Numbered from the stretch's first letter, positions 1 to 9,452 are shown. The stretch is 64,000 bases of DNA from Paenalcaligenes hominis_A (GCF_041359055.1 NZ_JBGJKZ010000001.1:248001-312000); one strand, 5' to 3'. Made by a program: numbers and translations. Notes: a model not told the origin generated them from the sequence alone.

Positions 1-2
1 AA

Positions 3-62
3 GTGGCTCGCTCTACTAAAGGCGTAAGCCGCGTTATTAACGATTTGGTCGTTAGACGTTAA
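3..62 (+). CDS. C-terminal tail of a BON-domain protein (5'-truncated)
   Basis: Only the last 19 codons and the TAA are in the window. The readable residues (start VARSTKGVSRV, then INDLVV and two Arg) match the end of a BON (OsmY/transport-associated) domain, where a small helix is followed by the G-V-x-x-V-x-N-x-L pattern. BON proteins are usually periplasmic or outer-membrane-associated lipid-binding proteins. The gene begins left of the window and is followed directly by a terminator, so it ends its transcript. The fragment is too short to exclude another family. Confidence 0.55.
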   Translation: MARSTKGVSRVINDLVVRR

Positions 63-80
63 CCATTTTATTACGCCCAA

Positions 81-110
81 AAGGTCATTGAGTTCTCAAT
101 GGCCTTTTTT
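81..110 (+). terminator. Rho-independent terminator after the BON gene
   Basis: The arms GGTCATTGAG and CTCAATGGCC pair with one G-U around a short loop and are followed by six T. It lies 18 bases after the stop of the BON fragment and separates it from the MscS gene. Confidence 0.8.
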
Positions 111-196
111 GTTGGAGGTGGGCTTTTTATTTTATCAGTGCTACTCTGTTAATGAGCTTTGCATTGATAAATGTTTAATCTAATTTGGTGTTTTTT

Positions 197-2542
197 ATGA
201 CAGATAACGCTACTTTACGATGCGGCAAACTGTTTTTATTACGAGCATTTATGCTCGTTTTTTTATTGGTTGGCGCTACCTTATTAACAAGTACAACAGC
301 TTGGTCTCAGAACGCAGAGCCTAGGCAAGCTGAATCAAGGTTAAGCTATGAAGGCTTAGCTGAGGTGCTAGAAAACGATGCGCTGCGAGATCAGCTAATA
401 CAAGAATTACGTGGTTTAGCACAAGAAGAGCCTGCAACCACTACGGTAGCACCATCACCTGCTGAACCTGTAGCTGTACATGATCCAGAGCCAGAAATAA
501 CAAGCAATACCTCGGGCCAATGGATGACGGCGTTGCAATATTTTGCGTATCAATTGCACGTGGATGTAAAAGCGTCGTGGGCAGTCCTAAAAGATGTGAT
601 TACTCAGAACCCACAAAAAATAGAGCAAATTAAACGTTGGCGTGCACCTGTGCTGAGTCTTTTCATCGTCATTGCGCTAAGTTTTGTGGTGTATGGCGTA
701 GCTCGACGCGTAGTAACGCCTTTATTTGCTCGACTTAATGATTGGGCTCATCGGTCTCCAGTCCGGGGTCATTGGGTATTAGCACGTTCGTTACGTTTTA
801 GAAAGCTGCTGGCTGTGGCCGCAGCGTTATCTGTGGACTGGGCTACTATTGCGGGGGCTACCTTTGTTGGTTATATCGGAGTGGTTGGCTTAATCAGTGC
901 AGACCCTAGCTCTTCACGTGCTTTTTTAAGCATGCAGTTTTTGACGGCATTTGTTTTGGTAGAAGGCTTGAAATCTTTAAGCCGAGCGGTATTTTCTACA
1001 CGTTATGAACAGTTACGTTTGCTGCCCATTGGGTCTACCAGTGCACAATTTTGGAACCGTTGGTTCAGTGTGGTTGTTAATCTAGGGGGATACGGGCTGC
1101 GAGTCTTAGTGCCTTTACTGGGCGTCATATTATCCACTGCAGTGGCTAATGTGGTGGGCACAGTATTGGCTATTGGTGTTTATATGTATGCCATTCGTGT
1201 GTTGTGGGCCAAACGTCATTCCGTAACGGCTACTTTTTTAGATCAGGCGGCACAAACAGAAAATGCTGTGATGGGAACGCTATTACGCATTATGGGGCGT
1301 CTCTGGGTGTGGGTGGCAATGCTCTATTTCACAGCGCTGCTGGTGGTGACTCAGATCACACATGACAATGCGTTGGTGTTTATGGCTCAAGCCAGTGCCC
1401 AGACCTTATTGGTGTTTTTAATAGGCGGTATTTTGTCCTTAGTGTTGAGCATCCTAGCCAACCACCGTTTGCATTTACCTGCTTACTGGCAAAGCAACTT
1501 TCCTTTATTGGAAGAGCGTCTGAACTCCTACGTGCCCGCTTTGCTGCGCGTAATGCGATTAGTCATAGTGATCGGCATGTTGTTGTGTGTATTTGATGCG
1601 TGGAAACTCTTTAATTTAAAGGGGTGGTTGCTCTCTGCGCACGGCCAAGCGGTTTTGAACACATTTATCCGCGTTGTGGTGGTGCTCAGTATGGCCGCCC
1701 TAAGTTGGACGTTATTAGCTAGCATGATTGAGCATCGGTTAGCGTGTGCGGCAGGCGCTAAGATGCCTACGGAACGTGAAAAAACCTTATTAATGCTGTT
1801 TAGAAACGCGCTGGCGATTGTGATTGTGACCTTAACGGTGTTAATTGTGCTTTCACAGGTTGGCATTGATATTGGCCCTCTTATTGCTGGCGCAGGGGTG
1901 GTGGGTTTAGCCATTGGTTTTGGAGCCCAGAAACTGGTTCAGGATGTGATTACAGGTGTGTTTATTCAGCTTGAAAATGGCATGAACCAAAACGATGTGG
2001 TGGAGGTTGCAGGGTTATTTGGCGTGGTTGAGAAATTGACCATACGGTCGGTGGTGATTCGTACACTAGACGGCGGTTACCATTTGGTGCCGTTCTCAAG
2101 CATTGACTGCGTGGCAAATCATACGCGGGATTATGGTTACCATCATGGGGAATACTTGATCAGTTTACGCGAGTCGGTGGATGATGTGATGGAGCATATG
2201 CATGCGGCTTTTGCTGATTTAAAACGCGACCCAGAGGTGGCGGATTACATCTTAGAAGACATCAGTATTCCAGGTGTTACTACTTTAGGCAGTGCTGGCG
2301 CTACCATTCGCGTATTAATTAAAACTGCACCAGGTATGCAATGGGCCGTACAACGCAGCTTTAACCGCTTGTTGAAGCAGCATTTTGATGCGGCCGGTAT
2401 TGAAATCCCCTACCCACAAACTGTAGTGCATTTTGGGCGCGATAAAGACGGTAATTCAGCTCCTGCAAATATCCACATGGTGGATGCGCTTGCTCAAAGC
2501 CAACGCGCCGCTGAAAGTGCTCAACCTAAACCAGAGCTTTAA
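197..2542 (+). CDS. MscS-family mechanosensitive channel (YbiO-like, large)
   Basis: Large inner-membrane mechanosensitive channel that would release solutes on hypo-osmotic shock. The open frame begins at a TTG at 185, but the ATG at 197 is preferred: it opens directly on a signal-peptide-like segment (LRAFMLVFLLVGATLL, then a cleavage-like TAWSQN). A periplasmic Glu/Pro-rich stretch follows, then about ten hydrophobic segments. The C-terminal third holds the MscS core: the pore-lining Gly/Ala helix (GAGVVGLAIGFGAQ, near residues 565-580) and the beta domain with a VVIRTLDGG-type strand. At 781 residues it resembles the YbiO/YjeP class with extra N-terminal helices rather than the small 286-residue MscS. 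It runs four bases into the convergent ubiM-like gene. Gating properties cannot be read from sequence. Confidence 0.85.
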   Translation: MTDNATLRCGKLFLLRAFMLVFLLVGATLLTSTTAWSQNAEPRQAESRLSYEGLAEVLENDALRDQLIQELRGLAQEEPATTTVAPSPAEPVAVHDPEPEITSNTSGQWMTALQYFAYQLHVDVKASWAVLKDVITQNPQKIEQIKRWRAPVLSLFIVIALSFVVYGVARRVVTPLFARLNDWAHRSPVRGHWVLARSLRFRKLLAVAAALSVDWATIAGATFVGYIGVVGLISADPSSSRAFLSMQFLTAFVLVEGLKSLSRAVFSTRYEQLRLLPIGSTSAQFWNRWFSVVVNLGGYGLRVLVPLLGVILSTAVANVVGTVLAIGVYMYAIRVLWAKRHSVTATFLDQAAQTENAVMGTLLRIMGRLWVWVAMLYFTALLVVTQITHDNALVFMAQASAQTLLVFLIGGILSLVLSILANHRLHLPAYWQSNFPLLEERLNSYVPALLRVMRLVIVIGMLLCVFDAWKLFNLKGWLLSAHGQAVLNTFIRVVVVLSMAALSWTLLASMIEHRLACAAGAKMPTEREKTLLMLFRNALAIVIVTLTVLIVLSQVGIDIGPLIAGAGVVGLAIGFGAQKLVQDVITGVFIQLENGMNQNDVVEVAGLFGVVEKLTIRSVVIRTLDGGYHLVPFSSIDCVANHTRDYGYHHGEYLISLRESVDDVMEHMHAAFADLKRDPEVADYILEDISIPGVTTLGSAGATIRVLIKTAPGMQWAVQRSFNRLLKQHFDAAGIEIPYPQTVVHFGRDKDGNSAPANIHMVDALAQSQRAAESAQPKPEL

Positions 2543-3705
2543 CCCGTTAAGCGCGTAGCAATAAAGCGTTTAAATGGCGTCAATGTATCGGCTGCTTTTA
2601 AGATAGCTTGGCGCATCATTCGGGCGGGGGGCAGGTCATTGGTATACAAGGACACCACCAAATTGGTAGCAGCAAACAAAGGAAAGCAGCGTTGGTGGTG
2701 TTGGCGTGTATAAGCCGCTAGATGTTTAGGGTCGGCCAGATCCTGACCAGCCCGATGCGCACGAATAAGATAGTGGGCTAGGCTGGCTACGCTGCTTAGA
2801 CCTAGGTTAAACCCATGAGCGGTTACAGGATGCATTCCTACTGCAGCATCACCAATTAAGGCAAAACGTGGTGCGTGAAATTGTGCGGCGTATACCCCAA
2901 CCAAGGGGTATACGAACCGTTCGCTGATGCGCCGCATGGCACCTAATTTAAACTCGTAGTGGTCACTAATGGCAGCATCAAACTCATTCTCGGGTAAAGC
3001 GAGCAACTGTTGCATGGCGTTGTGATTGAGCGTCAGCACCACTGATGCGCATTGGTCATTCAATGGCAATAAAGCCCGAGTTTGACCATAACCAAACCAC
3101 TCCCACGCAATTTGATGATGAGGTTGGGCAAGCTTCACTCTACACACCATCATGCTTTTGCCAAAGTCACGCACATGGGCTTGGATGCCCATAGCACGCC
3201 GTGTTTCTGAAAACCGACTATCTGCCGCCACGACTAATGGGGCTCGAAGCAATGCGCCATTGTTTAAACGTAGCTCAATGTGATTTGTGTGAACGAGAGT
3301 GCTTTCTATATTTACATCTGTGATGAGTTGCACTCGGTTCTGAAGTGCAATGCAGTCATAGGCTGCTTGACGCAGTAAGTAGTTGGACACCAGCCAACCT
3401 AATTGTTTTTTCCTGCCTAGCTCAGCGTGGATGGTCATGCCGCTTAATGCGGGACCATCAAGGACTTGCGCATGGCGCAGGTCTGCTATAGCAGAGGGGT
3501 CAATTCGATCCCATAGCCCCCATTGCTGTAGAAAATGGCGCGAGGCATGGGTTAATGCGATTTCCCTGCCATCAAAGGCGGGTTTGCTGATAGCCGTCAG
3601 CGCCTGACGCTCTAACACAATGCTGTGTAAGCCTGCTTGGGCTAATGTATTTGCTAAGCATAAGCCAGTAGGGCCAGCACCAATGATAATGACATCTGCA
3701 TGCAT
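2539..3705 (-). CDS. ubiM: FAD-dependent ubiquinone-biosynthesis hydroxylase (UbiM-like)
   Basis: Flavin monooxygenase of the UbiH/UbiF/VisC/COQ6 family that hydroxylates the ubiquinone ring. Visible motifs are the N-terminal FAD motif IIGAGPTGLCLA, a mid-protein ADSRFSETR segment, and the second FAD motif GDAAVGMHPVTAHGFNLGL near residue 285. In this last motif Ala-His-Gly replaces the usual Gly-Gln-Gly, a variant I associate with UbiM (5-demethoxyubiquinol 5-hydroxylase). The length of 388 residues is normal. It is monocistronic here, convergent with mscS and divergent from the diguanylate cyclase. The family is clear; the UbiM assignment rests on the motif from memory, and UbiH or UbiF remain possible. 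Confidence 0.7.
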   Translation of the reverse strand: MHADVIIIGAGPTGLCLANTLAQAGLHSIVLERQALTAISKPAFDGREIALTHASRHFLQQWGLWDRIDPSAIADLRHAQVLDGPALSGMTIHAELGRKKQLGWLVSNYLLRQAAYDCIALQNRVQLITDVNIESTLVHTNHIELRLNNGALLRAPLVVAADSRFSETRRAMGIQAHVRDFGKSMMVCRVKLAQPHHQIAWEWFGYGQTRALLPLNDQCASVVLTLNHNAMQQLLALPENEFDAAISDHYEFKLGAMRRISERFVYPLVGVYAAQFHAPRFALIGDAAVGMHPVTAHGFNLGLSSVASLAHYLIRAHRAGQDLADPKHLAAYTRQHHQRCFPLFAATNLVVSLYTNDLPPARMMRQAILKAADTLTPFKRFIATRLTG

Positions 3706-4004
3706 GAGGCGTAATCTGAATGGTGAAGAGTTAAAGCTCTTAGTTTAATGAGCACTATCAAGTAACGTATTGATTTTCCACAAATAGAAGAGCTAATGTT
3801 AAGAAAGGTTAGAATTGCCAAAAATTAAAAAGGCGCTGAAGCCAAGTGATTCATGCTGGAAAGTTGTGTGATAATGTATCTAAAAATAGTAAAAAATGTA
3901 TTTTTAGGCCAAGTGATATAAAACAGGTCACAGCCTTATCGCTATTTCATATGGTCTATATAAATACATAGGCGCTACAAGTAGGAAAAACAAAGGCTAC
4001 ACAT
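3706..4004. other. AT-rich divergent intergenic region
   Basis: This 299-bp spacer separates the ubiM-like gene (leftward) from the diguanylate cyclase (rightward) and must carry both promoters. It is AT-rich with several TATAAA-like stretches (for example near 3916 and 3956). I see no strong inverted repeat or convincing small ORF. A GGAAAAA stretch near 3983 may serve as part of the leader of the cyclase gene. Confidence 0.4.
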
Positions 4005-5627
4005 ATGAAAACCAAAGTACAAAAAAACATAGATTTATTACGTTTGGTTTTAGTGGTGACAATGGCCACTGGCGTGTTAACTTTTCTAAACGTTTTTTAT
4101 GCTAGCTATCAGGTGCAACGCGCTCAGCTAGTGGATGCCAGCTTAGAAAGCAATTACAACTATGCGAAAAAGCTAGCCTCTAGTACTGAAGACTATCTAC
4201 AGGCAGCACAACAACAACTCAAAGTCAGCGCTGAGCGAATCGCTTCCATTTATAACGACTCCACCTTGCTAGGAAAAGAAGCTGAGCGATTGCATACGCA
4301 AACCGAAAGCTTTAACTCGGTGGTAATTATTAATGCCGAGGCAAAGGTATTGGCGGCTTCACCTGGAACTTTGCAAATTGTGGGCGATCGCATTCAAACA
4401 CCGGGTGTACAACAGGCTTTAAAAGACCACAAACCTTTAATTAGCAAGCCTTATCTATCTGCTGTGGGTAACTTCATTATTTTTATTTCACAGCCAATGT
4501 TTAATAATGAAGGTAAGTATTTAGGCCTAGTAGGGGGTAGCTTGTATTTGCGCCAACCGAGTATTTTGAATCGATTACTCGGTACTCACCATTACCGCGA
4601 TGGGTCTTATTTATATGTGGTTACCCAAGACAAGCAGCTCATTTATCACCCCGAGTCAAATCGCATCGGCGATATTGTGACGGTTAATCCCGTTGTTAAT
4701 GCCGTAACACAGGGTGAGTCTGGGCGCTTAGCCGTGGTAAATAGCAAGGGGGTAGAAATGCTAGCGGGCTACGCCTATATTCCTAGCGCTGGATGGGGTG
4801 TGGTGGCGCAACGTCCGCTTGCAGCAGCTATTGCACCTCTAGATAATTTAATGCAGCGCGTTATCTATAAAACCATTCCCGTGGCAGTATTGGTTCTATT
4901 AATTGTGTGGTGGTGTGCCCGTCAAATTTCAGCTCCGTTACGCTTATTAGCCGAAAATGCACGCAGTATGCATATGCCAGAAACGGAAGAGAAAACTCAA
5001 AAAGTAAAATCGTGGTATTTTGAGTCGCTAGAATTAAAAAATGCCATGCTTTTAAGCATGAGTTTATTTAAAAGTAATATCGATAAACTGAATAAAGACG
5101 TAAATACAGACCCTTTAACTGGGTTACATAATCGGCGCAGCCTTGAGCACACTTTGCTGTATCTTGAGTCTAAAAAAGAGTTCTTTTCTGTGATCTCTGT
5201 GGATATTGACCATTTTAAACGAGTCAATGATACGTTTGGTCATGATGTGGGCGATGTGGTGCTGCAGCGTTTGGCTCAAATTATGCACGAGGTATCGCGC
5301 GAGACAGATTTACCTTGTCGGGTGGGAGGCGAGGAATTTTTACTTGTATTGCCTGCGGTAGAGGCCAAAGGTGCTGCGCAAATTGCTGAACGTCTACGTG
5401 TCAAAGTCGAGGCCACCGTCATCCCTCCAGTAGGAGGGATTACTATTTCGTTGGGTGTGGCCTCGTGGCCGCGTGATTCAAACGATATTCCAGCAGTTTT
5501 AAAATTTGCTGATGAAATGCTTTATAAAGCCAAACACAAGGGTCGCAATCGGGTTGAGGTCTATAGTCTATCAGCCGGGGCGCTGGTCGACGCGGGCGCT
5601 CCAGAGCGGCACAGTGTAATGAATTAA
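4005..5627 (+). CDS. Membrane diguanylate cyclase with Cache sensor
   Basis: Makes cyclic di-GMP from GTP in response to a periplasmic signal. The order is: TM segment (about residues 13-33), periplasmic dCache-type sensor (about 35-280), second TM (about 286-305, VAVLVLLIVWWCA), short linker, GGDEF domain (about 365-525). The catalytic signature is GGEEF at residues 441-445, an active variant. An inhibitory I-site RETD lies at 432-435, exactly five residues upstream, so product feedback is expected. No EAL domain follows. The ATG at 4005 is the first start. The gene is monocistronic, and its last 57 bases are antisense to the end of nnrS. The sensed ligand is unknown. Confidence 0.9.
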   Translation: MKTKVQKNIDLLRLVLVVTMATGVLTFLNVFYASYQVQRAQLVDASLESNYNYAKKLASSTEDYLQAAQQQLKVSAERIASIYNDSTLLGKEAERLHTQTESFNSVVIINAEAKVLAASPGTLQIVGDRIQTPGVQQALKDHKPLISKPYLSAVGNFIIFISQPMFNNEGKYLGLVGGSLYLRQPSILNRLLGTHHYRDGSYLYVVTQDKQLIYHPESNRIGDIVTVNPVVNAVTQGESGRLAVVNSKGVEMLAGYAYIPSAGWGVVAQRPLAAAIAPLDNLMQRVIYKTIPVAVLVLLIVWWCARQISAPLRLLAENARSMHMPETEEKTQKVKSWYFESLELKNAMLLSMSLFKSNIDKLNKDVNTDPLTGLHNRRSLEHTLLYLESKKEFFSVISVDIDHFKRVNDTFGHDVGDVVLQRLAQIMHEVSRETDLPCRVGGEEFLLVLPAVEAKGAAQIAERLRVKVEATVIPPVGGITISLGVASWPRDSNDIPAVLKFADEMLYKAKHKGRNRVEVYSLSAGALVDAGAPERHSVMN

Positions 5628-6776
5628 AAACCAGCTAAATGCTAATAAACACAGGGCTAAGCTAAGCTGATACGCATTTAGGCTCCATTGGGGCCACCAA
5701 ATAGGCAATAGACTGCGTATTACCGCAGCAACGAACACGCATAATAAGGCTGCACTCAGACCTGGTAACGCTTTCATGGGACGCCCTGTATGACCTAGGC
5801 TGACACGTGCCATCATGGCAAGAATAATGGCTAGCATGCTTCCTATGGTTAAAGCATGGACGGCGAAATCCAAAGCCACTATTTGCCATATATGTAATAA
5901 CCACAACACGGCACCTACAATAATAAACCCATAGCTTAGATGCAGGCCCCACAATAAAGGATGACGCCAACAGCGTAATGGCTGCCATGAGACAAGTCTG
6001 GCTGTGTTGCTAATAATAAGGCCACACAGTAGTAGACTAAGAAGCCAAGTAGGACTAGAGCCGCCTAGTACTTGCACAAGCATAAGCACGCTAAGCAATA
6101 ACGTACTGATTATGGCTGGCTTTTCATAGTAGTTTGGCACAGGAGCCAGGTTTAGGTTGAGAGCGCGTGAGGTAAAAAAGGGAATGACCCGTCCCCCTAA
6201 CAGCACAATTAAGCTAACAATTAACCAAATAGTTAAGTGCGCACTGGCTTGTACTAGCTGAGGGATGGCATGCATTTGGCCCCAATGCATAGCGAAATTT
6301 GCGCCCGTTAAAACCAAGAGCACTGGCACAAAGACTAAATTACGCCATTTTTTAGCGCGCACGACTAGATTAGCTAAAACCAATGCCACCACAGGTAAAA
6401 AAGCTACATCAAGTATCATCGGCCAAACTGGATCCAACCCCATAGGAAAGGCAAGTACAATCCGCGCTGCCAACCACAGAACAACCACCCCACCTAAAGC
6501 AGGTCCTTTTAGGCTGGCTAAGCCTGTCCAAGTTTGCACGGCTGTAAGTAGAAAACCAGCCACAATTGCGCAAACAAAGCCAAAAAGCATTTCGTGTTGA
6601 TGCCACCAGACCATGCCTCCTAGTGGCTGCAAAGGAGCATTGCCACGCCAAAAGGATAGCCACACTAATAAGGCCAAGATCAAATACACCGACCCCAGCC
6701 AGAAAAAAGGCCGGAATGCTAAGCCCGTTTTAAAAGGAGAAAGGTCTAAAAGCACCTGCTTAGAGGGGGATTCCAT
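5571..6776 (-). CDS. nnrS: NnrS family membrane protein
   Basis: Polytopic inner-membrane protein of the NnrS family, linked to tolerance of nitric oxide and of the iron complexes it forms. About twelve hydrophobic segments span the 401 residues. Conserved family stretches include PFKTGLAFRPFFWLG at the start, WWHQHEMLFGF (His-rich, candidate metal or heme ligands), and RVIPFFTSRAL in the middle. It follows hmp by 35 bases on the same strand, so hmp and nnrS probably form one NO-induced operon under NsrR. Its 3' end overlaps the convergent diguanylate cyclase by 57 bases. The biochemical role of NnrS is not settled. Confidence 0.9.
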   Translation of the reverse strand: MESPSKQVLLDLSPFKTGLAFRPFFWLGSVYLILALLVWLSFWRGNAPLQPLGGMVWWHQHEMLFGFVCAIVAGFLLTAVQTWTGLASLKGPALGGVVVLWLAARIVLAFPMGLDPVWPMILDVAFLPVVALVLANLVVRAKKWRNLVFVPVLLVLTGANFAMHWGQMHAIPQLVQASAHLTIWLIVSLIVLLGGRVIPFFTSRALNLNLAPVPNYYEKPAIISTLLLSVLMLVQVLGGSSPTWLLSLLLCGLIISNTARLVSWQPLRCWRHPLLWGLHLSYGFIIVGAVLWLLHIWQIVALDFAVHALTIGSMLAIILAMMARVSLGHTGRPMKALPGLSAALLCVFVAAVIRSLLPIWWPQWSLNAYQLSLALCLLAFSWFLIHYTVPLWSARVDQRPG

Positions 6777-6811
6777 ACAAATCCTTTATAGATATAAAGC
6801 ACACAACAAAA

Positions 6812-7984
6812 TTAGTCGAGGGCTTCTGCGGGACCAAAAAACTCGTAATAGCACTGAGTGGCTGGAACTCCTAGGTTTTCTAGGCTACGTCGAATAAAAG
6901 CCATAAAAGGGGTCGGGCCTAGGTAATACACGTCAACATTGGTATGTGGTAATAACGAGCCTAATAAGGCTTCATTTAGCATCCCTTCGTGATGCGCTTT
7001 GCCTGAGTCATTGTTTTCATAACATTTGAAAATAGTGAGCTGAGGGTGCTGTTCGGCTTGTTCGTATAACCAATTATAAAAAGGGTCAACGTCATGATTT
7101 TGCGCAGCATGTACAAATACGACGTCTTGGCCTGTACCAAGAGCCTCTTCTAAGAGCGGGATCATTGGCGTGATGCCTACACCGGCGGATAACAACACAA
7201 TTGGACGTTGCGTGTTTTGCAACGTGAAATGCCCAAACGGTGGAAAGACGCGTAACTCGTCACCCACTTGAACCGTATCATGCAAATAGTTTGAAACCAA
7301 GCCACCCGGCTCGCGCTTCACACTAATACGATAAGACTGCCCATTTGCTGGGGCCGACAACGAGTAGTTACGGCGTTGCTCGCCTTGGGGGAAAATAAAT
7401 CTAAAGCCTAAATATTGCCCAGCTTGGTGGCGCAGTACCGGTTTACCATCTACGGGTTTAAGGTAGAAAGAGGTAATAATGCTGCTTTCTTGGACTTTGT
7501 CGGCAACATAAAACAAACGCTCTCCACGCCAACCACCATCGGTTTGTTCGGTGCGTTGATAGAGACTTTCTTCTGTTTGGCTTAATAAATTAGCCAAAGA
7601 CACATAAGCCGACTCCCATGCTGCGACCACTTCGGCAGTGGCTAAGTCTGGTCCTAGTACTTCTTGAATAGCACGCAGCAGGCAGGTGCCAACAATAGCG
7701 TATTGGTCAGGCTGAATTTGCAACGACGCATGTTTGTGAGTGACTAAGGTTATCAAGTCCTGTAGTTGTTCTAGCTCATCAATATGCTTGGCATACATTA
7801 ATAGACTATTGGCTAAAGCGCGTGGTTGCCGCCCAGAAGCTTGTGCTGCCTGATTAAACAGAGGGCGTACTTGGGGGTATTCTGTAAGCATTATGTGGTA
7901 GAAATGCTGTGTTAAGGCTTCGCCTTGGCTTTCTAGTACAGGTACAGTGGCTTTGATCAAATCGCGTTGCTGCTCGGTTAGCAT
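6812..7984 (-). CDS. hmp: Flavohemoglobin, nitric oxide dioxygenase
   Basis: Cytosolic enzyme that converts NO and O2 to nitrate using NAD(P)H. The N-terminal globin domain (about 1-140) carries distal Tyr29 and proximal His85, at the same positions as the E. coli enzyme. A ferredoxin-reductase-type FAD domain (RNYSLSAP near 190-205) and an NAD domain (LLSAGVGITPM near 260-275) follow. The length of 390 residues is typical. The start is supported by an AAGGA 7-8 bases upstream. It is the first gene of the hmp-nnrS unit and faces nsrR across a 95-bp spacer holding a perfect palindrome, so NsrR control is very likely. Confidence 0.96.
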   Translation of the reverse strand: MLTEQQRDLIKATVPVLESQGEALTQHFYHIMLTEYPQVRPLFNQAAQASGRQPRALANSLLMYAKHIDELEQLQDLITLVTHKHASLQIQPDQYAIVGTCLLRAIQEVLGPDLATAEVVAAWESAYVSLANLLSQTEESLYQRTEQTDGGWRGERLFYVADKVQESSIITSFYLKPVDGKPVLRHQAGQYLGFRFIFPQGEQRRNYSLSAPANGQSYRISVKREPGGLVSNYLHDTVQVGDELRVFPPFGHFTLQNTQRPIVLLSAGVGITPMIPLLEEALGTGQDVVFVHAAQNHDVDPFYNWLYEQAEQHPQLTIFKCYENNDSGKAHHEGMLNEALLGSLLPHTNVDVYYLGPTPFMAFIRRSLENLGVPATQCYYEFFGPAEALD

Positions 7985-8008
7985 AAGATATCCTTAAAGG
8001 TGAATATA

Positions 8009-8032
8009 ATAGTCATGTTATAACATGACTAT
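8009..8032. promoter_or_regulatory. 24-bp perfect palindrome, probable NsrR operator
   Basis: The half-site ATAGTCATGTTA is followed at once by its exact reverse complement, giving a 24-bp perfect palindrome. It lies 24 bases upstream of hmp and 47 bases upstream of nsrR. A second partial copy of the half-site (AATGTTATATT near 8039-8049) follows on the nsrR side. This placement would let one repressor control both divergent genes. NsrR binding is inferred from position and the adjacent regulator gene. Confidence 0.7.
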
Positions 8033-8079
8033 AAAAGTAATGTTATATTTAATGGTATAAATTTCTTTTTTGGACGGTT

Positions 8080-8541
8080 ATGCAACTCACCCAGTACACG
8101 GATTACTCTATACGCACGTTGCTCTATGCGGCTGCTTATGCTGACCGTCTAGTGAACATTAGCGAAATAGCCGATTATTATTCGATTTCACGCACTCATT
8201 TAGCCAAAGTCGTGGCAGGTTTAACTCAAGCAGGCTATTTGCAAGGGATTCGAGGTAAAAACGGTGGTTTACGCCTAAGCAAAGCGCCACAACACATTAA
8301 CTTAGGCGAATTAATAGAAAAATTAGAACCGTTAGAAATAGTGGAGTGTTTTGGTAATAAAAATACCTGTGCTATTACAGTCAGTTGTCAGCTAAAGCAT
8401 GTATTGCACGAGGCCAAAGTGGCTTTTATTACCACATTAAAAGGCTATACCTTGGCAGATATTCAGTTACCTACCCCTTTGCCCGTTGGGGTAGAGCACC
8501 CTTTAACCTTTTATTCAACTAAGCTAAATCAAGCACTTTAA
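8080..8541 (+). CDS. nsrR: Rrf2-family nitric-oxide-sensing repressor NsrR
   Basis: Iron-sulfur DNA-binding repressor whose cluster reacts with NO, releasing hmp and nnrS. It has an N-terminal winged helix (about 1-65, QLTQYTDYSIRTLLY and a recognition helix at SISRTHLAKVV). The three cluster cysteines are C90, C97 and C103, and Asp8, the fourth ligand in characterised NsrR proteins, is present. The length of 153 residues fits. It faces hmp divergently, and the palindrome between them suggests autoregulation. Its stop overlaps the convergent exporter gene by four bases. Confidence 0.92.
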   Translation: MQLTQYTDYSIRTLLYAAAYADRLVNISEIADYYSISRTHLAKVVAGLTQAGYLQGIRGKNGGLRLSKAPQHINLGELIEKLEPLEIVECFGNKNTCAITVSCQLKHVLHEAKVAFITTLKGYTLADIQLPTPLPVGVEHPLTFYSTKLNQAL

Positions 8542-9452
8542 GATTTATCGGCGCGGTTAGGCCAGGTAATACACACTAAGCAAAAAATAATTAATGTGAT
8601 GCCTATCCAACCTAAAGACGTTAAGCGTTCGCCCACAATAACCACCGCCAAGAGAGCGGCAATCATGGGTTCTATTAAGCTAATGGTAATCGCTGTGCTG
8701 CTTTGAACATGGGCTAAGCCATAGCCAAAACAGACATAGCCCAAAAACATGGGAATGAGCGCCATATACAGGCCTACGGTTAAGTTTTGCCACGAGTCTA
8801 AGAACGCGGCACCGGTAAAAAATAACACAGGCATTAACAGCATACCCCCCAGCCCAAAAATAGTGCCCATTGCAGCGCGACTGGGGACTCCTTGTTGCAT
8901 CAAGCGACGGGCTGCCCACGAGTACATAGCATAGGTTAAGGCGGCAAGTAGCCCCAACATAATACCTAGCGTCAATTGTGTCTGCGCAGGATTGATAGGC
9001 AGTGTAGAGTTATCGGCTAAGCATAAGAAAATAATGCCTGTTAGCCCTAATGCGGTGGCCCCTAACCAACGTCGAGTGAGACGTGCTTGCTCCATCACCA
9101 TTTCAATTAAAAAAGACAAAATAGGTGCTGCGCCAATAGAAATCACCGTACCAATGGTGACCCCCGCCAAGCGCATAGAGCTATAAAAAGCTAATGGGTA
9201 AATAGCTACGGTTAGTGCTCCTAATAGGTAATAACGGCGCTGAGCCTGCAGTTGAGAGTAGTGCTGTCGTATAGACCCCACTGCCAAGCCCGCTTGCAAT
9301 AAACCCCCAATGCCCATGGCAGCAGCACCTATAGCTAGGGCATTTACATCTGGAGCAAATGTGGCAGATACCCCCGTGGTTCCCCAGAGAAAAGAAGCGA
9401 AAATAATGCTGAGTATGCCAAGTGTTTTGGGCGTAAAAGAGACGGAGCGCAT
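8538..9452 (-). CDS. EamA/DMT-family exporter
   Basis: Ten-helix drug/metabolite transporter of the EamA superfamily, 304 residues, with two repeated EamA units (about 15-150 and 165-300). Members mostly export amino acids, metabolites or drugs; the substrate here is unknown. Its ATG shares the A of the TAA stop of the upstream tetR gene (TAATG), so the two are translationally coupled and the exporter is probably the target of that regulator. Confidence 0.85.
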   Translation of the reverse strand: MRSVSFTPKTLGILSIIFASFLWGTTGVSATFAPDVNALAIGAAAMGIGGLLQAGLAVGSIRQHYSQLQAQRRYYLLGALTVAIYPLAFYSSMRLAGVTIGTVISIGAAPILSFLIEMVMEQARLTRRWLGATALGLTGIIFLCLADNSTLPINPAQTQLTLGIMLGLLAALTYAMYSWAARRLMQQGVPSRAAMGTIFGLGGMLLMPVLFFTGAAFLDSWQNLTVGLYMALIPMFLGYVCFGYGLAHVQSSTAITISLIEPMIAALLAVVIVGERLTSLGWIGITLIIFCLVCITWPNRADKS

